Shown piece after piece: positions 58,689 to 64,000 of a stretch of 64,000 bases of DNA. This DNA is from DASREM01 sp035652095 (GTDB taxonomy: Bacteria; Acidobacteriota; Terriglobia; Terriglobales; Acidobacteriaceae), in the NCBI GenBank assembly GCA_035652095.1, contig DASREM010000013.1, positions 310,001-374,000 on the forward strand, in the 5' to 3' direction. The first letter of the stretch is position 1. Each line of letters starts with the position of its first letter. The notes beneath the pieces were generated by a model, which searched no databases, had not been told where the DNA came from, and was given only the letters and a program-made list of their open reading frames with translations. The position numbers and the translations under genes are program-made.

Positions 58689-59498
58689 ATGGGCCTCGCT
58701 CTTCTGGCGGTCATCTGGCTGATTACCTTGGCCAGCACCTACTTCTTCATCGCGAAAACCTGGTGGTTCCCGGCTGGACTTTCTACGGCAGCGGCGGGAA
58801 TAGACCACCAATTCACGGTCACGTTCATTGCCATGGGCGTGGTTTTCGTAGCTGCCCAGTTGGCGCTCGGTTACCTGGTCTGGAAATATCGTGACCGCGG
58901 CGCCGCCTCCTCGCCGGTGGAGTACTCCCACGGCAATATCAAGCTGGAGGTCCTCTGGACGACGTTAACCGCCATTCTTTTTGTTGGCCTCAACCTCATG
59001 GGCAGCCCCATCTGGGCCGCGGAACGCTTCAGGCCTGCCAAAGCCGACGCGCTTCCGGTCGAAGTCACCGGCATGCAGTTCGCCTGGTACTTCCGCTACC
59101 CCGGCGCTGACGGAAAATATGGCCGCACGGATCCCAAGCTGATGGATCCTTCCTCCGGCAACGAGGCCGCGATCGGGCTCGATACCGCCGATCCTGCCGC
59201 CAAGGACGATGTGGTGACCGGAACCATGTTGATTCCGGAAAACCGCGAGGTGGATCTCACGCTACGCGCGGTGGATGTAATCCACAGTTTCTTTGTCCCC
59301 AACATGCGCTTTAAGCAGGACGCGGTTCCCGGCCTCGCGATCCACATGCACTTCACTCCAACCCAGATCGGCGACTATGAGATCGCTTGCGCCGAACTGT
59401 GCGGCTTGGGGCACTACAAAATGCACGGCATGGTGAAAGTTGTCAGCCAAGCGGATTTCGACAAATGGCTGGCTGAACGGGAGGCGGCGAAACAGTAA
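58689..59498 (+). CDS. ctaC: Cytochrome c oxidase subunit II
   Basis: Holds the CuA centre that takes electrons from cytochrome c. 269 residues. Three hydrophobic segments start the protein (LALLAVIWLITLASTYFFI, FTVTFIAMGVVFVAAQLAL and VLWTTLTAILFVGLNLMG), one more than usual. CuA ligands are intact: His in AVDVIHSFFVPNMRFKQD, then CAELCGLGHYKMHGM with two Cys, His and Met, plus the Glu between the Cys. A charged insertion of about 50 residues separates AWYFRYPG and MLIPENREVDL. There is no fused cytochrome c. GGGAGA precedes the ATG; the stop abuts the subunit I start. Confidence 0.92.
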   Translation: MGLALLAVIWLITLASTYFFIAKTWWFPAGLSTAAAGIDHQFTVTFIAMGVVFVAAQLALGYLVWKYRDRGAASSPVEYSHGNIKLEVLWTTLTAILFVGLNLMGSPIWAAERFRPAKADALPVEVTGMQFAWYFRYPGADGKYGRTDPKLMDPSSGNEAAIGLDTADPAAKDDVVTGTMLIPENREVDLTLRAVDVIHSFFVPNMRFKQDAVPGLAIHMHFTPTQIGDYEIACAELCGLGHYKMHGMVKVVSQADFDKWLAEREAAKQ

Positions 59499-61232
59499 AT
59501 GGCAACCACGGCTCCGATTCACGCGCACGCGGCCCCGCAAGGGTTCATTCGGAAATATATCTTCAGCCTCGACCACAAGATCATCGGCATCCAGTATTAC
59601 TTCCTAGCACTCACCTCGGTTTTTGTCGGGATGTTTCTCTCCCTGTTGATGCGCATTCACTTGATCTGGCCTGCCGCCAATCTGCCCTTGATCGGCGAAA
59701 TCAAGCCTGAAACTTACCTCAGCTTGCTTACCATGCACGGCACCATCATGGTGTTCTTCGTGCTGACGACGGCGCCACAGGGCGGTTTCGGCAACTATTT
59801 CCTGCCCATCCAGATCGGCGCACCCGACATGGCGTTTCCCGTCCTGAACATGCTTTCGTTCTGGACGACCTTTCTCGGTTTCGTGGTGATCATCGCTGCC
59901 TTCTTCGTCAGTGGCGGTGCTCCCCTTCACGGCTGGACCGGTTACACGCCGTTGAGCGCTTTGCCCTCGGCCGGGCCCGGTGAGCAATTAGGGGCTGACC
60001 TGTGGGTGATCAGTATCGCGATTTTCTGTCTCGCCTCGCTGATGGGCGCCTTGAACTTCATCACTACCACCCTGGACCTCCGCGCCAAGGGCATGACGCT
60101 GATGCGCATGCCGCTGACGGTCTGGTCATGGTTCATTACCGCCATCCTCGGCTTGCTCGCTTTTGGCGTTCTGCTCTCGGCTGGAATCCTGCTGCTTCTC
60201 GATCGCAATCTCGGCACCAGCTTTTATGTACCCCTGGTGGTCGTGAACGGCCAGATCATGGGTCACAAAGGCGGGTCCCCGCTGCTGTGGCAGCATTTGT
60301 TCTGGTTCTTCGGCCACCCCGAGGTTTATATCGCGATCCTTCCCGGCATGGGGGTCGCTTCCCAGATACTTTCGACCTTCGCACGCAAGCCGATCTTCGG
60401 CTACAAGGCCATGGTGTACGCGATTATGGCCATCGGCCTCCTCGGATTCATGGTGTGGGGACATCACATGTTCATGAGTGGCATGAGCCCGTATTCGGCG
60501 TTCGCTTTTTCTCTCATGACCATGTCGATCGGCGTTCCCTCGGCCATCAAGACGTTCAACTGGCTCGGCACCCTGTACAAGGCTCGAATCCGCTTCTACA
60601 CGCCGATGCTTTTCGCCATCGGATTCGTTTCGCTTTTTGTCTCCGGAGGCCTGAGCGGGCCATTCCTGGCGCAGCCGGTGCTCGACATTCCGCTGCATGA
60701 CACCTACTTCGTTGTGGGGCATTTCCACTTGATCATGGGTGTCGCCGCCATCTTCGGAATCTTTGCAGCCACCTACTACTGGTTCCCCAAGATGTTCGGA
60801 CGCATGATGCACGAGGGCATGGGCAAGCTGCATTTCTGGATAACCCTGGTCGGCACCTATGCCATCTTTATGCCCATGCATTACCTGGGTTTGGCCGGAC
60901 ATCCGCGCCGCTACTCCCAGCTCACCGAAGTTGGATATCTGCACAACCTGATTCCGTTGCAGACGTTCATGACTTACGCGGCCTTTGTCACCATCGCAGT
61001 ACAGTTTGTGTTCCTGTTCAACCTGTTCTGGAGCATGTTCAAGGGCCCGAAGGCGAGCGACAATCCGTGGGAATCCACCACGCTGGAGTGGACGACGGCG
61101 ACTCCGCCTCCGCACGATAATTTCGGCGGGCATACCCCGGTAGTCAATCACGGTCCGTACGAGTACAGCGTGCCGGGCGCTCCGCGTGATTTTGTCATGC
61201 AGACCGATCCTGCTACAACTCGAGCGCACTAG
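59499..61232 (+). CDS. ctaD: Cytochrome c oxidase subunit I
   Basis: Catalytic heme-copper subunit, 577 residues, about twelve membrane helices. Heme ligand His lies in TMHGTIMVFFVL; the CuB ligands and cross-linked Tyr are in FFGHPEVYIAILPGMG and GHHMFMSG; the heme ligands near the end are in HDTYFVVGHFHLIMG. The Glu in FGHPEV marks the A1-type proton path. The start follows the subunit II stop directly (TAA then ATG). No quinol oxidase features are seen, and CuA in subunit II confirms cytochrome c as donor. Confidence 0.95.
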   Translation: MATTAPIHAHAAPQGFIRKYIFSLDHKIIGIQYYFLALTSVFVGMFLSLLMRIHLIWPAANLPLIGEIKPETYLSLLTMHGTIMVFFVLTTAPQGGFGNYFLPIQIGAPDMAFPVLNMLSFWTTFLGFVVIIAAFFVSGGAPLHGWTGYTPLSALPSAGPGEQLGADLWVISIAIFCLASLMGALNFITTTLDLRAKGMTLMRMPLTVWSWFITAILGLLAFGVLLSAGILLLLDRNLGTSFYVPLVVVNGQIMGHKGGSPLLWQHLFWFFGHPEVYIAILPGMGVASQILSTFARKPIFGYKAMVYAIMAIGLLGFMVWGHHMFMSGMSPYSAFAFSLMTMSIGVPSAIKTFNWLGTLYKARIRFYTPMLFAIGFVSLFVSGGLSGPFLAQPVLDIPLHDTYFVVGHFHLIMGVAAIFGIFAATYYWFPKMFGRMMHEGMGKLHFWITLVGTYAIFMPMHYLGLAGHPRRYSQLTEVGYLHNLIPLQTFMTYAAFVTIAVQFVFLFNLFWSMFKGPKASDNPWESTTLEWTTATPPPHDNFGGHTPVVNHGPYEYSVPGAPRDFVMQTDPATTRAH

Positions 61233-61241
61233 AAACTGGGT

Positions 61242-61982
61242 ATGTCGACTTTGTCTCCCACAATTACCGATTTCAACACTGGGCAGGGCGGACGCGGCTC
61301 CCGACCGCCAACCTCCTTTGGCGGCGGCGACGATGGCCAGGGCAGCACTGGCCCAAATTATGGTGAGCGCCTACGCCGCGCACGGCTGGGACTCGCGGTC
61401 GCGATCACGCCTATCGTTATGCTGTTCGTGTCCTTCACGAGCGCTTACATCGTGCGTAAGGGCCTTCCCACCCTTGACGAAACCACCGGCAACTACGTTC
61501 GAGACTGGCTTTCAGTCAACATGCCCTGGACATTGCTGCTGGTGAATACGGTCATCCTGCTCTTCAGCAGCGTCACCATGGAACTTGCCAGGCGCCAAAT
61601 CACCCGGCAAGCCGCGCTGGCCCCGGTTCGCTCAATTCCGGGAGTGTCTGTCGGCGAAGAACGCAGCTTCCCATGGCTCAATCTAACGACCGTCCTGGGA
61701 TTAACTTTTCTGGTCGGGCAATGGCTGGCATGGAAGGAACTGGAGAATCGTGGCTTCTACGTCGCTACCAGTACCAGCAGTTCCTTCGTGTACCTGCTCA
61801 CCGGAATGCACGCGATTCACCTGATCGGCGGCATCGTGGCCTTGATGTACGCAGCCATCATTTCCTGGCTGCATCGCCCCGTCGAGGCCCGTCGCATCGT
61901 CGTAGATGTGAGCGCCTGGTACTGGCACTTCATGGCGATTCTTTGGATTTACATTTTCGCGTTGCTGGGTTTTGCGCGGTAA
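61242..61982 (+). CDS. Cytochrome c oxidase subunit III-like protein, first paralogue
   Basis: 246 residues. The first 40 residues are Gly/Ser-rich and soluble (GQGGRGSRPPTSFGGGDD). Five to six helices follow, with LLTGMHAIHLIGGIVALMY and VSAWYWHFMAILWIYIFALL, the COX3 fold ending (W-Y-W-H-F). It starts nine bases after ctaD and is followed by a second COX3-type gene, so the complex may carry two different subunits III or one serves assembly. Role: structural stabilisation and proton uptake in related oxidases. Confidence 0.88.
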   Translation: MSTLSPTITDFNTGQGGRGSRPPTSFGGGDDGQGSTGPNYGERLRRARLGLAVAITPIVMLFVSFTSAYIVRKGLPTLDETTGNYVRDWLSVNMPWTLLLVNTVILLFSSVTMELARRQITRQAALAPVRSIPGVSVGEERSFPWLNLTTVLGLTFLVGQWLAWKELENRGFYVATSTSSSFVYLLTGMHAIHLIGGIVALMYAAIISWLHRPVEARRIVVDVSAWYWHFMAILWIYIFALLGFAR

Positions 61983-62012
61983 GTCTAGTTTCTTACAAGG
62001 AGACCGGGGAAC

Positions 62013-62810
62013 ATGGCTGACGTCGCGGTGCAACATAGCGTGGCGGACGTTTACGAGCCGTCACTGTTTGGCACCTACTCGAAAAAAATCGGAATGTGGC
62101 TGTTCCTGCTCTCCGATTCCCTCACCTTCGGAGCGCTGCTGTGGGCCTACACCTACGGACGGATTTCGACCCAGAACTGGCCGACTCCGTTTCACTCTGA
62201 GAGTATCCGCAACGCCACCATCATGACTGCGTTCCTGCTTACCAGTTCTTTGACGATGGTGCTCGCAGTGCGCGCTTCCGTGGATAAAAAGCCGAAGCAG
62301 CAACTCTGGTATCTGCTGGCTACCATGGCTTGCGGGCTAGGTTTCGTCATCCTGCACGGCCGTGAATGGACGAACCTGATTGCAGAAGGTCTCACCCTGC
62401 CGGTGTTCCCTTCCGTCCCCGGTCAAGCGACCAGTTCTGAGTTCAGCGACGTCGCCAAGACTGTGCCGCAATTTGGCGCCACCTTCTTTGGCCTGACCGG
62501 AATGCACATGCTTCACGTGACCCTGGGTGTCGTTTACCTGGGAGTGGTGGCCCTGCGAAAGAAGTTCATTCCGATCCTGCTGGGTTTATGGCTTCTCGCA
62601 TGGCTCGCTACGCCGGCCTATAGCCCGTTCCACTATGGTGCCCATGTTTTGCTCATTGCTGCCATCGTGTGCGCAGTGATCGTTTTTTTGAAGCCGAAGG
62701 TCTATGACTCAGCCGACGTCGAGGTCGCCGGCCTGTACTGGCACTTTGTCGATCTGGTCTGGATGTTTATCTTCCCGCTGGTGTACCTGATGTCGACAAA
62801 AATCGTCTAG
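62013..62810 (+). CDS. Cytochrome c oxidase subunit III-like protein, second paralogue
   Basis: 265 residues with seven hydrophobic segments. GMWLFLLSDSLTFGALLWAY opens the COX3 pattern; GLTGMHMLHVTLGVVYLG and EVAGLYWHFVDLVWMFIFPLVYL are the conserved helices. The His/Trp-rich YWHFVDLVW end is more canonical than in the first paralogue. AAGGAG precedes the ATG. It lies between the first subunit III-like gene and subunit IV. Confidence 0.9.
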   Translation: MADVAVQHSVADVYEPSLFGTYSKKIGMWLFLLSDSLTFGALLWAYTYGRISTQNWPTPFHSESIRNATIMTAFLLTSSLTMVLAVRASVDKKPKQQLWYLLATMACGLGFVILHGREWTNLIAEGLTLPVFPSVPGQATSSEFSDVAKTVPQFGATFFGLTGMHMLHVTLGVVYLGVVALRKKFIPILLGLWLLAWLATPAYSPFHYGAHVLLIAAIVCAVIVFLKPKVYDSADVEVAGLYWHFVDLVWMFIFPLVYLMSTKIV

Positions 62811-62822
62811 GAGCTGAGAGCA

Positions 62823-63164
62823 ATGGAAGATATCCAGTTGGCCATCGCGGAACGGGTCGCAGAGCAACACCGGCATCACCCCAAGGCGCAGTTTTTCTGG
62901 GTGTGGGCGGCCTTGCTGGTTATGACTGGGATCGAGGTTTATCTCGGATACCAGAACATGGAACCCGTCCGCATGTTGTCCATCCTGATGGGCCTGTCGA
63001 TTCTGAAGGCTGGACTCATCATCGCCTACTTCATGCACATGAAGTTCGAAATGTCGCGGATGCGCTGGCTCACGATGAGTTCGCTGGTCTTCTGTCTGGC
63101 CATGATGCTGGTCTTCCTGCCGGATGCATTCCGCTTGTTGCACCTCGGTGTAGGTGCAAGATGA
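62823..63164 (+). CDS. Cytochrome c oxidase subunit IV-like
   Basis: 113 residues, three membrane helices (FFWVWAALLVMTGIEVYLG, MLSILMGLSILKAGLIIAYF and MSSLVFCLAMMLVFLPDAF). The MHMKFEM motif after helix 2 is typical of prokaryotic COX4/CtaF. It follows the second subunit III by 12 bases with AGGAG upstream. Its stop overlaps the next ATG (ATGA). Function in the complex is structural. Confidence 0.85.
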   Translation: MEDIQLAIAERVAEQHRHHPKAQFFWVWAALLVMTGIEVYLGYQNMEPVRMLSILMGLSILKAGLIIAYFMHMKFEMSRMRWLTMSSLVFCLAMMLVFLPDAFRLLHLGVGAR

Positions 63165-63391
63165 AGCTGCGATTGGCGGCCGCTTCCCTGCTGTTCGCGC
63201 TCTGGGCGGTGCCTGCCTTTGCGCAGGGATGCGCGATGTGCTACAGCACGGCCGCCGGCACGACCAAAGACGGTCAGCGCGCCATTAGCCATGGTGTTCT
63301 CGTGTTACTGATTCCTCCCGTGGGGATCATGACCGCCGGGATCGGCTTTGCCTTCCACTACGGCAAGCGGCGGGATCAGGATCATTCCTGA
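63161..63391 (+). CDS. Small CxxC membrane protein of the oxidase operon
   Basis: 76 residues. A signal-like segment (LAAASLLFALWAVPAFAQ) is followed by GCAMCYSTAAGTTKDG with a C-x2-C pair, then one helix (HGVLVLLIPPVGIMTAGIGFAF) and a basic tail. The ATG overlaps the subunit IV stop, so it belongs to the oxidase operon. It may be an assembly or copper/heme-related factor, but no family is recognised. Confidence 0.65.
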   Translation: MKLRLAAASLLFALWAVPAFAQGCAMCYSTAAGTTKDGQRAISHGVLVLLIPPVGIMTAGIGFAFHYGKRRDQDHS

Positions 63392-63455
63392 ATTTCAGCC
63401 TCCCTCGTCAGGCCACGTCTTCACCGTCCGCCCCATCTCATGGTTGAGGTGTGTC

Positions 63456-63806
63456 ATGCGACCCTGTTCATGGATTCCGGCTTCCCTGCTCTCCCTGGTT
63501 TTTTGCTTAAGCCTTTCTGCAGCTGCGCAGACGAACGGCGTGGACATGAACTCCCAGGCGGAGCGTCCCACGCCGTCAGCAAACAGCGAGCAACCTCTCC
63601 GGCGCATGGACGTCAAGACTTTCACCGGGAAGGTGACCCGTCACAGCAACGGGTACGTTCTCTACGAGATGGCCACGGGCCTGGTTTATAAGCTCGATAA
63701 TCAGAGCGAGGCCAAGAGATTTATGGGCAAGGACGTTTCTGTTGTCGGCCAACTTGTGCCACCCGGCGAAGCCATTCACGTCAACAAGATCGAACGGGCG
63801 AAGTAG
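63456..63806 (+). CDS. Exported DUF5818-like protein
   Basis: 116 residues. A signal peptide (MRPCSWIPASLLSLVFCL to SAAAQ) and a 30-residue linker precede one small beta domain: TFTGKVTRHSNGYVLYEMA, then LVYKLDNQSEAKRFMG, KDVSVVGQL and IHVNKIERAK. The layout matches the acidobacterial DUF5818 pattern (from memory). GAGGTG lies just before the ATG, so the longer frame from 63348 is not used. Role unknown. Confidence 0.7.
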   Translation: MRPCSWIPASLLSLVFCLSLSAAAQTNGVDMNSQAERPTPSANSEQPLRRMDVKTFTGKVTRHSNGYVLYEMATGLVYKLDNQSEAKRFMGKDVSVVGQLVPPGEAIHVNKIERAK

Positions 63807-63842
63807 GTCGCGCCTCAGCCCACGCTGGACTGATCCCTGCTT

Positions 63843-63848
63843 TATAAT
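63843..63848 (+). promoter_or_regulatory. Candidate -10 element upstream of uvrA
   Basis: A perfect TATAAT stands 74 bases before the uvrA ATG. No matching -35 hexamer is visible at 16-18 bases, so support is partial. Confidence 0.4.
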
Positions 63849-63921
63849 AGAGAGATTCCCCAACCTCTCCGGGGCCTTCTGTGTGCCTGGCGAACAGACC
63901 GGTTGCGGAACTCTCTTACAG

Positions 63922-64000
63922 ATGTCCACGGAATCCATAGTTGTTCGTGGGGCGCGGGTCCATAACCTCAAGAACATTGATTTTGAAATCCCGCACAACC
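63922..64000 (+). CDS. uvrA: Excinuclease ABC subunit A, 5' end only
   Basis: Only the first 26 codons are in the window: MSTESIVVRGARVHNLKNID then FEIPHN. The I-x-V-R-G-A-R-x-H-N-L-K-N signature is diagnostic for UvrA, the DNA-damage sensor of nucleotide excision repair. The gene continues off the right edge. A UvrA paralogue would look the same at this point. Confidence 0.88.
   Translation, partial: MSTESIVVRGARVHNLKNIDFEIPHN

Noticed and set aside
60126..61229. Minus-strand frame of 367 codons
   Set aside because: Antisense to ctaD; His-rich composition mirrors the membrane-protein codons.
1..64000. CRISPR array, insertion sequence, prophage, tRNA or rRNA
   Set aside because: I saw no regularly spaced repeats, transposase or integrase motifs, or tRNA-like T-loop plus CCA pattern outside genes; a covariance search would be needed to exclude small RNAs.

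Overview
This window looks like chromosomal DNA from an acidobacterium of the Koribacter/Terriglobales type. That is an inference from gene content (a GAF-TonB fusion, Ig-like and BNR-repeat secreted proteins, a TrbI-fold-like secreted protein, a PEP-CTERM protein, a DUF5818-like protein, caa3-style oxidase genes with two subunit III paralogues), the moderately high GC and the many short single-gene transcription units. I saw no rRNA or tRNA gene, CRISPR array, transposase, integrase or prophage. Genes are densely packed on both strands and most are housekeeping or envelope functions.

Layout. 1-2.1 kb (minus): an XdhC / MocA-like / HAD phosphatase operon, cut by the left edge. 2.2-8 kb: a zinc-type MDR oxidoreductase, an isolated nuoB, a GAF-TonB fusion, a group II PLP decarboxylase and a GHMP kinase. 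8.2-16.3 kb: secreted or envelope proteins (tandem Ig-like repeats, a membrane-SRPBCC fusion, a Pro-rich exported protein), nadE, a DsbA-like protein and a TPR-secretin. 16.5-24.9 kb: citrate synthase, cysteine desulfurase and mnmA (sulfur relay for tRNA thiolation), small envelope genes, an SDR and a TPR protein. 24.9-28.1 kb: a gene-poor stretch, a PEP-CTERM protein and a purC-cvpA-Fis-like operon behind a good sigma70-type promoter. 28.4-36 kb (minus): smc, an M20 dipeptidase, a metallophosphoesterase and a ThiO-like oxidase. 36-39 kb: a beta-helix secreted protein and a TlpA-like lipoprotein.

39-42.3 kb (plus) is a tight five-gene operon: membrane glycosyltransferase, two 6-pyruvoyl-tetrahydropterin-synthase paralogues, folE and an SDR. 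It reads like a tetrahydrobiopterin-type pterin pathway and is one of the two most interesting parts of the window. 42.3-48.7 kb: a rhomboid protease, truB-dinB, miaB-bifunctional nuclease, and an ArsR/AHSA1-type autoregulated module with two palindromic operators. 48.7-51.9 kb: the pyridoxal-phosphate synthase genes pdxT and pdxS with a divergent MocR/PdxR-type regulator whose PLP-binding lysine is replaced by aspartate, the other highlight. 51.9-58.4 kb: an M1-family metallopeptidase without the GAMEN motif, a hotdog thioesterase and a large Asp-box (BNR) protein. 58.7-63.8 kb: a cytochrome c oxidase operon (II, I, III, III, IV and a small CxxC membrane protein), then a DUF5818-like protein. 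The right edge cuts the start of uvrA.

Starts were chosen from ribosome-binding sites and family alignment; many open frames extend upstream through GTG or TTG codons and were trimmed. All functions come from motif recognition by eye, with no database search.
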